Below are positions 23,784-31,774 of a stretch of DNA of 31,838 nt, one piece after another. The DNA lies in NCBI GenBank assembly GCA_964579135.1, contig CAZOFD010000018.1:1-31838 (forward strand), given 5' to 3'. Position numbers and translations under genes: made by a program. The notes under the pieces are model-generated. The model ran no database searches. It saw nothing but the letters and a program-made list of their open reading frames with translations, and was not told where the DNA came from. Numbering within the stretch: the stretch's first letter is position 1; every line of letters starts with the position of its first letter. This stretch comes from CAG-390 sp964579135. Its GTDB lineage: Bacteria > Bacillota > Clostridia > Oscillospirales > CAG-272.

Positions 23784-24011
23784 ATGGATGCACAAGCAGC
23801 AAAATATATTGCGGCAGGTCTTTGTATGGGAATGGGAGCTCTCGGTCCGGCACTCGGTGAGGGCAGAGCGGTTGCCGCTACGATTGAATCTATGGCTCGC
23901 CAGCCCGAGATGGCAGGCGATTTGCGTACTACGATGATACTCGGATGCGCGGTCACCGAGACGACCGGTATCTATTCGCTCGTCGTTGCATTGATGTGCC
24001 TGTTCGTTTAA
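23784..24011 (+). CDS. atpE: F0F1 ATP synthase subunit c, sodium-type
   Basis: A 75-residue helical hairpin that forms the rotor ring. The loop is ARQPE (38-42). Compared with the well-known Na+ c subunit of Ilyobacter, the key residues align as follows: Glu26 (in LGEG) in place of Gln32, Val57 for Val63, Glu59 for Glu65, Thr60 for Ser66, Thr61 for Thr67 and Tyr64 for Tyr70. The segment VTETTGIYSL is a Na+ signature, and a second carboxylate at position 26 resembles the two-carboxylate rotor described in Fusobacterium. It starts 88 bases after atpB with a CGGAGG site. Its TAA overlaps the atpF ATG by one base. Confidence 0.95.
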   Translation: MDAQAAKYIAAGLCMGMGALGPALGEGRAVAATIESMARQPEMAGDLRTTMILGCAVTETTGIYSLVVALMCLFV

Positions 24012-24550
24012 TGACGATGTTTTGCTCGGTAGAACGTTTTTTGGATAAGTTCGAGTCGTTTGTGGGAGTTAACTTCTACACGATGATATTTGCGTGGTGC
24101 AATCTGCTTATCCTATATCTGTTCCTTCGCAAGATCCTTTTCAAACCGGTCAAGAAGATGATCGATTCGAGACAAAAGGAAGTTGACGATATGTATTCCG
24201 ACGCCGAAGAGAATCGCGCCGACGCAGAAAAGATGCGTGCCGAGTACGAGGAAAAGCTTCGTTCCGCAAAAGAAGAGAGCGAAGAGATACTTCGTTCTAC
24301 CGTGCGCCGCGCCGAACTGCGTGAGGAGGAGATCCTCAAAGAGGCAAGGCAAAAAGCGGCGAGAACGCTCGAGCGGGCGGACGAACAGATAGAGCTTGAA
24401 AAGAAAAACGCCGTTAACGAGGTCAAAAACGAGGTGTCGCAAATGGCGATAGCTATCGCCGAGGCGGTAGTCGAGCGCGACGTCTCCGAGGCGGAACACG
24501 CGGAACTTATAGATTCGTTTATAGACAAGTTGGGAAAAGACGATGAATGA
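24011..24550 (+). CDS. atpF: F0F1 ATP synthase subunit b
   Basis: A 179-residue stator subunit. One N-terminal membrane helix (about 20-40, FYTMIFAWCNLLILYLFL) is followed by a long, highly charged helix rich in Glu, Arg, Lys and Ala from about 50 to 150, which forms the peripheral stalk dimer. The start ATG 24011 overlaps the atpE stop (TAATG); an ATG two codons later is possible. The 3' end overlaps atpH by eight bases. Confidence 0.93.
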   Translation: MTMFCSVERFLDKFESFVGVNFYTMIFAWCNLLILYLFLRKILFKPVKKMIDSRQKEVDDMYSDAEENRADAEKMRAEYEEKLRSAKEESEEILRSTVRRAELREEEILKEARQKAARTLERADEQIELEKKNAVNEVKNEVSQMAIAIAEAVVERDVSEAEHAELIDSFIDKLGKDDE

Positions 24551-25082
24551 CGTAAATGCTTACGAATACGGGAGAGCCCTGTTCCTTTTGACCGAGGAGA
24601 CGGGCATAACGGAAGACGTAAAAAAAGACGTTGACGATCTTTTCGAGATACTTGCGCAAAACCGCGAATATTCGAAACTTATGGACACCCCGGCGCTGAC
24701 GAAAGCGGAAAGGCTTTCTCTTATCGAGGCAGCGCTCTCTCCGCTTGCCGCTTGCCTTGTCGATCTTGCTATGCTTCTTGCGGAGCAAAGAGCGGCGCAC
24801 GCGTTGCCGCTTGCGCTGTCCGCCTTTACCGCGGAGTACGAAGCGTCGCGAGGAATAGAGCGCGTGGTTGCCGTTACGGCGCGTCCGCTTACGGAAGAGC
24901 AGAGCGAAAAGCTGCGGCTTAAACTCGCGAAGCAGACTGGTAAGCATATTATCGTTCGAAACGAGGTCGACCCCGAAATACTCGGCGGAGTAAAACTCAG
25001 ATACGCCGGCAAACAGGTCGACGGATCCGTAAAAACGCGATTCGATAATATCGAAAAACAGATACGTCGGACTGTGGTTTGA
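24543..25082 (+). CDS. atpH: F0F1 ATP synthase subunit delta
   Basis: A 179-residue stator cap that joins F1 to the b stalk. It has the N-terminal helical domain starting YEYGRALF, where family members usually begin with Y-A-A, and the C-terminal signature VDPEILGGVKLRYAGKQVDGS, close to the usual D--L-GG----G----D-S pattern. Length is normal. It overlaps atpF, so it is translationally coupled. Confidence 0.93.
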   Translation: MNDVNAYEYGRALFLLTEETGITEDVKKDVDDLFEILAQNREYSKLMDTPALTKAERLSLIEAALSPLAACLVDLAMLLAEQRAAHALPLALSAFTAEYEASRGIERVVAVTARPLTEEQSEKLRLKLAKQTGKHIIVRNEVDPEILGGVKLRYAGKQVDGSVKTRFDNIEKQIRRTVV

Positions 25083-25118
25083 CGTGTATCCCTCAATATT
25101 TGATAAGTTGGTATAAAA

Positions 25119-26642
25119 ATGCAGTCAAAATCAGAAGATATCAGCAAAATAATCAAGGAACAGATCCGAAATTACCGTAAAAGAACGGAAGAGGACGAGA
25201 TCGGTTACGTATTGACTGTCGGCGATGGGATATCAAAGGTTCACGGCATTGAAAAATGTCGGGCAAACGAACTTCTCGAGTTTGCAAACGGCTCGTACGG
25301 TATGGCGCTTAACCTTGAGGAGAATCTCGTTTCGGCGGTGCTTTTGGGCACCGACGTCGGTATATCCGAGGGCAGCGTCGTAAAGCGCACGGGGCGGGTC
25401 GTGTCCGTGCCGGTGGGCGAGGCGCTGATAGGCAGAGTTGTAAACGCTCTCGGTCAGCCGATCGACGCAAAGGGACCCGTCGAGGCTGCGGATTACAGCC
25501 CGATAGAACGCCGCGCTTACGGAATAATCGAAAGAAAGTCGGTCTCCGTACCGCTCCAAACGGGTATCAAGGCGATAGATTCGATGATACCTATCGGCAG
25601 GGGGCAGAGAGAACTGATCATCGGCGACAGGCAGACGGGAAAAACCGTTATTGCCACCGATACCATAATCAACCAAAAGGGTAAGGACGTTATCTGCATA
25701 TACGTTGCGATAGGTCAAAAGCAGTCTACGGTAACCGGCGTTGTCGACACGCTTTACAAAAACGGCGCTATGGATTATACCATAGTCGTTTCGGCATCGG
25801 CTTCCGACCCCTCGTCGCTCCAGTATATTGCGCCCTATGCCGGGTGCGCTATGGGCGAATATTTTATGGACAAAGGACGAGACGTGCTTATCGTTTACGA
25901 CGATCTTTCAAAGCACGCGGTGGCGTATCGCGCACTTTCTTTGCTTATTCGTCGTCCGCCGGGACGCGAGGCGTATCCCGGAGACGTATTTTATCTCCAT
26001 TCCCGTTTGCTCGAGCGTTCCGCTCGTCTTTCCGACGCTTGCGGCGGAGGCTCGATAACGGCACTTCCCATAATCGAAACTCAGGCAGGCGACGTTTCGG
26101 CGTATATCCCGACCAACGTGATATCCATCACGGACGGGCAGATATTCCTCGAGAGCGAGCTCTTCCACGCGGGTGTTCGTCCGGCGGTAAACCCCGGCAT
26201 ATCCGTTTCGCGCGTCGGCGGCAACGCACAGATCAAGGCGATGAAAAAGGTGTCGGGAAGATTAAAGCTTTTGTATTCGCAATATCGCGAGCTCCAAGGC
26301 TTCGCTCAATTCGGCTCGGATCTTGACGCGGATACGAAATCGCGCCTTGAGATGGGCAAGCGTATCGTCGAGGTTTTGAAGCAAAACAGAAATTCGCCCG
26401 TTGCGGTCGAACTGCAGGTGGCGATAATATACGCCGTTGTAAACGATCTTTTGTCGGATATCCCCGTCGAAAGAATCGCGGAGTTCGAGGCCTATCTGTT
26501 CGATTACCTTACCGAAGCGAGGGACGATCTGCTCGCGGCTTACTCGGGCGATAAAGGGCTTGACGACGCAACGGCGGAAGAACTTGAAAAAACGATCGTA
26601 TACGTTAAACGAAAATTTCTCGCAAACTCCGCGGTACGATAA
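25119..26642 (+). CDS. atpA: F0F1 ATP synthase subunit alpha
   Basis: A 507-residue F1 subunit with non-catalytic nucleotide sites. It shows the beta-barrel N-terminal domain (about 25-95), the P-loop GDRQTGKT at about 169-176, the Walker B region DVLIVYDDLSKHA, and the arginine-finger segment SISRVG-type VSRVGGNAQIKAMKK. Length and order match the family. The start ATG at 25119 lies 36 bases after atpH with only a weak ribosome site (AAGTTGG). Confidence 0.98.
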   Translation: MQSKSEDISKIIKEQIRNYRKRTEEDEIGYVLTVGDGISKVHGIEKCRANELLEFANGSYGMALNLEENLVSAVLLGTDVGISEGSVVKRTGRVVSVPVGEALIGRVVNALGQPIDAKGPVEAADYSPIERRAYGIIERKSVSVPLQTGIKAIDSMIPIGRGQRELIIGDRQTGKTVIATDTIINQKGKDVICIYVAIGQKQSTVTGVVDTLYKNGAMDYTIVVSASASDPSSLQYIAPYAGCAMGEYFMDKGRDVLIVYDDLSKHAVAYRALSLLIRRPPGREAYPGDVFYLHSRLLERSARLSDACGGGSITALPIIETQAGDVSAYIPTNVISITDGQIFLESELFHAGVRPAVNPGISVSRVGGNAQIKAMKKVSGRLKLLYSQYRELQGFAQFGSDLDADTKSRLEMGKRIVEVLKQNRNSPVAVELQVAIIYAVVNDLLSDIPVERIAEFEAYLFDYLTEARDDLLAAYSGDKGLDDATAEELEKTIVYVKRKFLANSAVR

Positions 26643-26675
26643 TATCGAATACAATATAAAAGGAGGAAGGGGCAG

Positions 26676-27509
26676 ATGTCGGGATCTTCCATGAACGATA
26701 TCAAATCGCGAATAAAAAGCGTTGATAACACTTTGCAAATAACGAAAGCAATGGAACTCGTCGCAACTTCCAAACTTCGCCGAGCAAAGGAGACCGCGGA
26801 GAGGACGCGCCCGTTTTACCTTTCGCTGAAAAACGGAATGTCGCGCGTGCTTGCCGCCTTTGAGGGCGACACCCCGTATACCGAAAAGCGCGAGGGCAAA
26901 AAGACGCTTTGGATAGTCGTCGCCGGCGATCGCGGTCTTTGCGGCGGATATAACGCCAATATTTTCAAGGCGGTGCGTGCGCTTGCCGGTGAGGAAGACG
27001 TTTTTTTGCCGATAGGCAAAAAAGCGTGCGAGTATTTCGCCGCACGCAAGGCACCGACGCCGCTCGGAACTTGCGAGTATGCGACGGACGTCGGCGTGGG
27101 AGGCTCTTTTAAACTTGCGACGGCGATAACCGACGGCTTTTTGCGCGGCGACGTCGATAGGGTCTGCGTTATCTGTACGCATTTTGCGTCGATGCTTACG
27201 CAGACGGTAAAAACGGAGCAGCTTTTGCCACTTGAAACGGCAAGCGACGTGAAAAATCGACCGTTGACTGACGGTGACCCCGAGCTGATGCTGCAAGAGA
27301 TAGTTCCCGTTTACGTCGGCGGTGTGATCTATTCGTGCCTTTGCGAATCCGCGGCATCCGAGCACGGGGCAAGGCGCACGGCGATGAGCGCGGCAAACAA
27401 GAACGCGACGGAGATGATAGACGATTTGCATCTCAGCTATAACAGGGCAAGGCAAGCCGTTATTACTCAGGAGATCACCGAGATAGTGTCGGGAGCCGAG
27501 GCGCTCTGA
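26676..27509 (+). CDS. atpG: F0F1 ATP synthase subunit gamma
   Basis: A 277-residue central-stalk subunit. The N-terminal helix carries DIKSRIKSVDNTLQITKAME, and the C-terminal helix ends RARQAVITQEITEIV, the conserved pattern in which gamma sits inside the alpha-beta hexamer. The middle Rossmann-like domain includes GDRGLCGGYN. The start ATG 26676 follows AAAGGAGG; a Met at codon 6 is an alternative start. Confidence 0.97.
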   Translation: MSGSSMNDIKSRIKSVDNTLQITKAMELVATSKLRRAKETAERTRPFYLSLKNGMSRVLAAFEGDTPYTEKREGKKTLWIVVAGDRGLCGGYNANIFKAVRALAGEEDVFLPIGKKACEYFAARKAPTPLGTCEYATDVGVGGSFKLATAITDGFLRGDVDRVCVICTHFASMLTQTVKTEQLLPLETASDVKNRPLTDGDPELMLQEIVPVYVGGVIYSCLCESAASEHGARRTAMSAANKNATEMIDDLHLSYNRARQAVITQEITEIVSGAEAL

Positions 27510-27543
27510 GGTTTTGAGCGAGTTGAAAGGAACGTAAATTCAG

Positions 27544-28950
27544 TTGGAAAAGAACATCGGAAAAGTAATTCAGATCATAGGTCCCGTTATCGACGTCAGA
27601 TTTGAGGCGGGTAAACTGCCGGACTTGCTCGGGTGTATAGAAGTCGCAAACGGAGACGAAAAGGTAGTGTGCGAGGTCGCGAGCCAAATAGGCGACGACG
27701 TTGTGCGGTGCATAGCTATGTCGTCCACCGACGGTATGCAAAGAGGGGCTGAGGCGGTTTACACGGGCAGCGGCATAACGGTGCCTGTCGGTAAGGAAAC
27801 TCTCGGCAGGATATTTAATCTGCTCGGCGAGCCGATAGACGAGTTACCTAAGCCCGAAACAAAGGAAAGATGGTGTATCCACAGAGATCCCCCCGCATAT
27901 TCCGAGCAGGAGGGAACGTCTGAGATCCTCGAAACCGGTATCAAGGTCGTCGACCTTATCGCGCCGTATGCCAAAGGCGGTAAAATCGGTCTTTTCGGCG
28001 GTGCGGGCGTCGGTAAGACCGTCCTTATTATGGAGCTTATAAACAACGTCGCGCGCGAGCACGGCGGAATATCCGTTTTCACGGGCGTCGGCGAGCGCAC
28101 TCGCGAGGGTAACGACCTTTATAACGAGATGAAAGAGTCGGGCGTCCTCGAAAAGACCGCGCTTGTGTACGGGCAAATGAACGAGCCGCCGGGAGCGAGA
28201 ATGAGAGTCGCGCTTTCGGGTCTGACTATGGCGGAATATTTCAGAGATAAAGAGGGGCAGGACGTGCTCCTGTTTATAGACAATATATACCGCTTTACTC
28301 AAGCCGGCTCCGAGGTGTCGGCGCTGCTCGGCAGAATGCCATCCGCCGTCGGTTATCAGCCAACGCTCGCAACGGAGATGGGCGCGTTGCAAGAGCGCAT
28401 CACGTCGACGAAAAAGGGATCCATAACGTCGGTTCAAGCCGTGTACGTCCCCGCGGACGACCTTACCGACCCGGCTCCCGTTACGACTTTTGCGCATCTT
28501 GACGCAACAACGGTCCTATCGAGAAGCATATCCTCCCTCGGCATATATCCCGCCGTCGATCCGCTCGAGTCGTCCTCGCGTATGCTTTCGCCCGACAGCG
28601 TGGGCATAGAGCACTATGAGGTCGCTCGCGGAGTGCAGAGGATACTGCAAAGGTACAAAGAGCTTCAGGATATAATCGCGATAATGGGTATGGACGAACT
28701 TTCCGAGGAGGACAAGCTCGTCGTTAACCGTGCGAGAAAGGTGCAAAGGTTCCTGTCTCAGCCTTTTGCTGTTGCGGAGCAATTTACCGGTATGCAGGGG
28801 CGCTACGTGCCGATAAAGGAGACCGTGCGCGGCTTTAAAGAGATCCTCAAGGGCAAGCACGACGATCTGCCCGAGTCCGCATTCCTTTTCGTAGGTACGA
28901 TAGACGAGGCGGTAGAGAAAGCGGCTGCAATGCGCGGGGAAGTGAAATGA
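27544..28950 (+). CDS. atpD: F0F1 ATP synthase subunit beta
   Basis: A 468-residue catalytic subunit that makes or hydrolyses ATP. P-loop GGAGVGKT is at about 153-160, the catalytic Glu lies in GVGERTREGND, Walker B is LLFIDNIYRF, and the family signature PAVDPLESSSR is present. The phrase DNIYRFTQ replaces the more common DNIFRFTQ, a minor change. Translation starts at TTG (27544), nine bases after an AAAGGAA site, since no ATG is near and the conserved N terminus begins there. It overlaps atpC by four bases. Confidence 0.98.
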   Translation: MEKNIGKVIQIIGPVIDVRFEAGKLPDLLGCIEVANGDEKVVCEVASQIGDDVVRCIAMSSTDGMQRGAEAVYTGSGITVPVGKETLGRIFNLLGEPIDELPKPETKERWCIHRDPPAYSEQEGTSEILETGIKVVDLIAPYAKGGKIGLFGGAGVGKTVLIMELINNVAREHGGISVFTGVGERTREGNDLYNEMKESGVLEKTALVYGQMNEPPGARMRVALSGLTMAEYFRDKEGQDVLLFIDNIYRFTQAGSEVSALLGRMPSAVGYQPTLATEMGALQERITSTKKGSITSVQAVYVPADDLTDPAPVTTFAHLDATTVLSRSISSLGIYPAVDPLESSSRMLSPDSVGIEHYEVARGVQRILQRYKELQDIIAIMGMDELSEEDKLVVNRARKVQRFLSQPFAVAEQFTGMQGRYVPIKETVRGFKEILKGKHDDLPESAFLFVGTIDEAVEKAAAMRGEVK

Positions 28951-29348
28951 ACAAGTTTGATCTGCGCATCGTGACCCCCGAAGGCATAAAGTTTGAGGGT
29001 CAAGCCGAGTCGCTGCTTGTAACCACAGCCGAGGGCGAGGTACAGATATTGGCGAATCACGCGCCGTACGTAGCGTACGTGACCGTGGGGCGCGCTAAAC
29101 TCGTGTCGGATAAAGGGGCGCGTGCCGCTTTTTGCGGAGGCGGATTTTTGACCGTCGGCGGCAACGCCGCGGAACTTTCGGCAACGACGTTTGAGTTTGC
29201 CGACGAGATCGACGTAGAGCGTGCGCAAAACGCGAAAGAGCGTGCCGAGCGACGAATGAAAGAGTCGCAAAGTCGTTACGAACAGGATGCGGCTCGTGCG
29301 AAACTTATGCGTGCCGTCGCAAGGCTGTCGGTTGCTTCCGCAAAATAA
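28947..29348 (+). CDS. atpC: F0F1 ATP synthase subunit epsilon
   Basis: A 133-residue central-stalk subunit. The N-terminal beta-sandwich carries LRIVTPEG and the signature GEVQILANHAPYV, and the C-terminal helical hairpin (about 90-130) is rich in Ala, Arg and Glu. It regulates the enzyme and couples gamma to the c-ring. It starts with ATGA overlapping atpD. It is the last gene, followed by a strong terminator. Confidence 0.96.
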   Translation: MNKFDLRIVTPEGIKFEGQAESLLVTTAEGEVQILANHAPYVAYVTVGRAKLVSDKGARAAFCGGGFLTVGGNAAELSATTFEFADEIDVERAQNAKERAERRMKESQSRYEQDAARAKLMRAVARLSVASAK

Positions 29349-29390
29349 GGCGAACGCTCCGTTTACTCGGTGCAAAGCCGCGAAACGAGA

Positions 29391-29425
29391 AAAAGGTCGC
29401 GTATCTTTGAGATACGCGACCTTTT
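29391..29425 (+). terminator. Strong terminator of the ATP synthase operon
   Basis: AAAAGGTCGCGTATC (29391-29405) pairs perfectly with GATACGCGACCTTTT (29411-29425) over 15 bp. The T tract ends the operon, and the A tract on the other arm also permits reverse use. Confidence 0.93.
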
Positions 29426-29501
29426 GTCGTCAAACCGCATTGCGCGGACGGCGGGGGGCTTGCGCTGCGCTATCTTTTGCCGTTCCGCCACCGGTAAGAA
29501 C

Positions 29502-29530
29502 TTGACAAGTGGACACTTTTCATGTATAAT
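29502..29530 (+). promoter_or_regulatory. Consensus promoter of the methyltransferase gene
   Basis: TTGACA (29502-29507), 17 bases, TATAAT (29525-29530). This exact match starts just after the ATP synthase terminator and directs the methyltransferase gene. Confidence 0.92.
29507..29518. promoter_or_regulatory. Candidate operator inside the methyltransferase promoter
   Basis: AAGTGGACACTT is an inverted repeat of AAGTG/CACTT with two bases between arms, located between the -35 and -10 boxes. A further copy of the half-site, ACAAGTG, lies downstream of the -10 (29533-29539), in direct repeat with ACAAGTG at 29505-29511. A bound protein would block transcription. The fused helix-turn-helix of the gene product is the obvious candidate. 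Confidence 0.5.
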
Positions 29531-29558
29531 GAACAAGTGTGGAGAGAGACTGCTTTTT

Positions 29559-30824
29559 ATGGAAAAATACTATACTATTGAAGAAGTTGCAAAAATCGCC
29601 GACGTAAGTGTTAAAACTGTGCGCAGACATATTGCGTGCGGCAACCTTCCGTCGATTAAAAGGCAAAACAGATATTTTATCGCCGACGGTAATTTGCAAA
29701 CGTGGCTTGCTACGGGAAAATGTTTGGAATTTCACTCGATTTTCGACGATGCCGAAGTAAACGACGGCGTAAAAAACAACGACGTGAATTGGATCGATAT
29801 TTCCGACAAGTGGCTCTATGACGGCTGGAACGATATCACGTACAGAAACGGGTATAATTTTATCGATTTGTTTTCGGGCGCGGGCGGGTTAAGTTGCGGC
29901 TTGACAATGGCAGGCTTTACTCCCGTCGGCTCGGTTGAAATATCGGATTCTGCCGTTCAAACGTACAAGTATAACTTTTCTGAAAAAAAGGGCTTTGACA
30001 AAAATGTCGAAACAAGAGATATAAGATTGCCCGAAACGAAAGAAGCGCTGTATCGCTCGGTCAAAGGTAAGCATATACATCTGATTGTCGGAGGTTTCCC
30101 GTGCCAAGGGTTCAGTATGGCGGGAAATCGAGTCGTTGACGACCCGCGAAACAGCCTGTACGTAGAAATGCTTGAAATAGTGAAATACCTAAAACCGGAT
30201 ATTGTGGTTTGCGAAAACGTTGAGGGATTACGCTCTATGCTTGACGGAAAAGTCGAAGCAAAGATCATTCGGGACTATAAAGAAGCAGGCTATGAAATGA
30301 ACGTTGCGGTTCTTAACAGTGCCGACTATTACGTTCCGCAAATCAGGAAACGCGTTATTTTTATAGGGAATCGCATAGGGGCGAAAAATTATCATCCCAA
30401 GCCGTTATTGACAAGCGATAAATATATTACGCTCGGAGAAAGCATAAAACGGTTTGTCAATTTACCCGAAGACAAATATTTTAACCATACTTTTACAAAG
30501 CACAGCGAAGAAATGCGACAAAGAATAACGGCAGTACCCGAGGGCAAAAGCTTGTTCGGCAACTATTCGGACGCTTGGAAGAAATCGCCTTGGGATAAAC
30601 CGTCTTGCACCGTTAAAGAGAATCACGGAGGGGTTAACCTCCACCCGTTATTGCCGAGAGTTTTAACGCCGAGAGAATTGGCTGCACTGCAATCTTTCCC
30701 GGATACTTTTATTTTTAAAGGTGCCAAAAAAGACCAACTCGTTCAAATAGGCAACGCAGTTCCCCCCTTGCTCGGCAAAGCGATAGGTATTGCGGTTATG
30801 AAAACTTTGGATAAAAATAAGTAA
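29559..30824 (+). CDS. C5-cytosine DNA methyltransferase with N-terminal helix-turn-helix
   Basis: A 421-residue type II modification enzyme. Residues 1-50 form an excisionase/MerR-like winged HTH (YYTIEEVAKIADVSVKTVRR, then RYFI---LQTWL). From about residue 98 the canonical m5C motifs appear: I DLFSGAGG, IV FPCQGFS with catalytic Cys182, VI CENVEG, VIII QIRKR, IX RELAALQSFPDTF and X QIGNAVPP. It protects the host from the convergent endonuclease by methylating the same site, which is unknown. The start ATG 29559 follows GGAGAGAG. Base composition is visibly AT-richer than the ATP synthase genes, which suggests transfer. The HTH may regulate its own promoter. Confidence 0.95.
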   Translation: MEKYYTIEEVAKIADVSVKTVRRHIACGNLPSIKRQNRYFIADGNLQTWLATGKCLEFHSIFDDAEVNDGVKNNDVNWIDISDKWLYDGWNDITYRNGYNFIDLFSGAGGLSCGLTMAGFTPVGSVEISDSAVQTYKYNFSEKKGFDKNVETRDIRLPETKEALYRSVKGKHIHLIVGGFPCQGFSMAGNRVVDDPRNSLYVEMLEIVKYLKPDIVVCENVEGLRSMLDGKVEAKIIRDYKEAGYEMNVAVLNSADYYVPQIRKRVIFIGNRIGAKNYHPKPLLTSDKYITLGESIKRFVNLPEDKYFNHTFTKHSEEMRQRITAVPEGKSLFGNYSDAWKKSPWDKPSCTVKENHGGVNLHPLLPRVLTPRELAALQSFPDTFIFKGAKKDQLVQIGNAVPPLLGKAIGIAVMKTLDKNK

Positions 30825-30827
30825 TAT

Positions 30828-30863
30828 AAAGACAAAGGGCTGTTAAATCAGCCCTTTGTCTTT
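30828..30863. terminator. Bidirectional terminator shared by the restriction-modification genes
   Basis: AAAGACAAAGGGCT (30828-30841) pairs perfectly with AGCCCTTTGTCTTT (30850-30863), a 14-bp stem with an eight-base loop. It begins four bases after the methyltransferase stop. Its right arm also encodes the last codons of the endonuclease gene. Confidence 0.9.
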
Positions 30864-31550
30864 ATTGTGCATTATACATTTTTCTATAAATCGTTTGGTT
30901 TTGTTATATGAAATCTCATCTTCTTTGAGTTTGTTGAGTTCCATAAATTTTTTTGTAACCTGCAAACGCCCGGACGCGGGATTGAACCGGTCGGACCAAT
31001 TTCTGTAGTCTTGCTTATGTTCTGCCGAAAAATCGATTTCTTCCAAAGCGTATACGCCGACCCCTTTTACAAGTATTTTGCGTTCCTTGGTTTTTTCGGA
31101 TTCGCCGAACGTATATTTCGTTTTTAATACAAGATAAGATTTTTCTCGGCTCGGATCCGTTAAAACGTAGTCGTTACGTAAATTGTTTATTGCGGAAACG
31201 GCATTGTTGCTTCCTTTATCTACTTTAACGTTGATCATAAAAAATACGTCTTGATAGTTTACGCAACAGTCGTAACTTGCGTTTTTTGTCCCGTGGCAAT
31301 CAATTCTCTCTATACGTATTTCATCCGTATTATTATGTGCTTGAGAGTACGTTTCCAGTTTGGAAACGATAAATTCTTCCATAATATAACCGATTGCCGT
31401 CGAAGATTCTATACAGTTGTTTGGGTTTTGCAAAAGATTATAATCATCTAATCTCAAAAGGAATTCGTTTCCGTAAACTTTAAAAATTTCATTGAGGTAC
31501 GAAACCAATTTCGTTTTAACAAACTTGATTTTTTCATAATAAGTTTTCAT
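30843..31550 (-). CDS. Probable type II restriction endonuclease
   Basis: A 235-residue protein convergent to a cytosine methyltransferase, the standard context of a cognate endonuclease. Glu58/Glu59 lie in a helix (GYIMEEFI). A SYD segment with Asp94 and FMINVKVDK with Asn107 and Lys109 resemble the PD-(D/E)XK core, but Asn takes the place of the usual acidic residue before x-Lys. NWSDRFNPASGRLQ (from 184) looks like a conserved C-terminal signature. I cannot assign a named family or cleavage site. The start ATG 31550 follows GTGAGGATAAG with its own promoter 24 bases upstream. The gene is AT-rich like its partner. Confidence in the role comes from context plus the weak nuclease motif. Confidence 0.72.
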   Translation of the reverse strand: MKTYYEKIKFVKTKLVSYLNEIFKVYGNEFLLRLDDYNLLQNPNNCIESSTAIGYIMEEFIVSKLETYSQAHNNTDEIRIERIDCHGTKNASYDCCVNYQDVFFMINVKVDKGSNNAVSAINNLRNDYVLTDPSREKSYLVLKTKYTFGESEKTKERKILVKGVGVYALEEIDFSAEHKQDYRNWSDRFNPASGRLQVTKKFMELNKLKEDEISYNKTKRFIEKCIMHNKDKGLI

Positions 31551-31573
31551 ATGCTTATCCTCACTCCACGTAA

Positions 31574-31602
31574 ATTATATCACAAAACCGCAATAATTTC
31601 AA
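31574..31602 (-). promoter_or_regulatory. Promoter of the endonuclease gene
   Basis: On the minus strand TTGAAA (31602-31597) and TATAAT (31579-31574) are 17 bases apart, with TG one base before the -10. The AAGTG half-sites of the methyltransferase promoter are not seen here. Confidence 0.88.
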
Positions 31603-31730
31603 TTTTTTACGACGTCGGAATTCGATTGCTTTAATATTTACTTATCTAAAGACTTCGGATCGATTCGAATATGATCTGCAGCTGTTTTTTTACGTAAGCC
31701 TCTGCGGATATATATTTGATTTCGGCAAAC

Positions 31731-31771
31731 AAAAAACCCGAATCGAACCTTGAGGATTCGATTCGGGTTTT
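31731..31771 (-). terminator. Terminator of the tRNA-Ser gene
   Basis: AAAACCCGAATCGAA (31733-31747) pairs with TTCGATTCGGGTTTT (31757-31771) over 15 bp. Read on the minus strand it ends in six T and follows the tRNA 3' end by three bases. Confidence 0.92.
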
Positions 31772-31774
31772 GAG

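Noticed and set aside
26262..27455. Minus-strand open frame across atpA and atpG
   Set aside because: It lies opposite two unmistakable ATP synthase genes and has no recognisable motif.
30843..31550. Assigning the endonuclease to a named family such as ScaI-type
   Set aside because: The resemblance is a vague impression of the N-x-K and GRLQ segments. Without a search it would be a guess.
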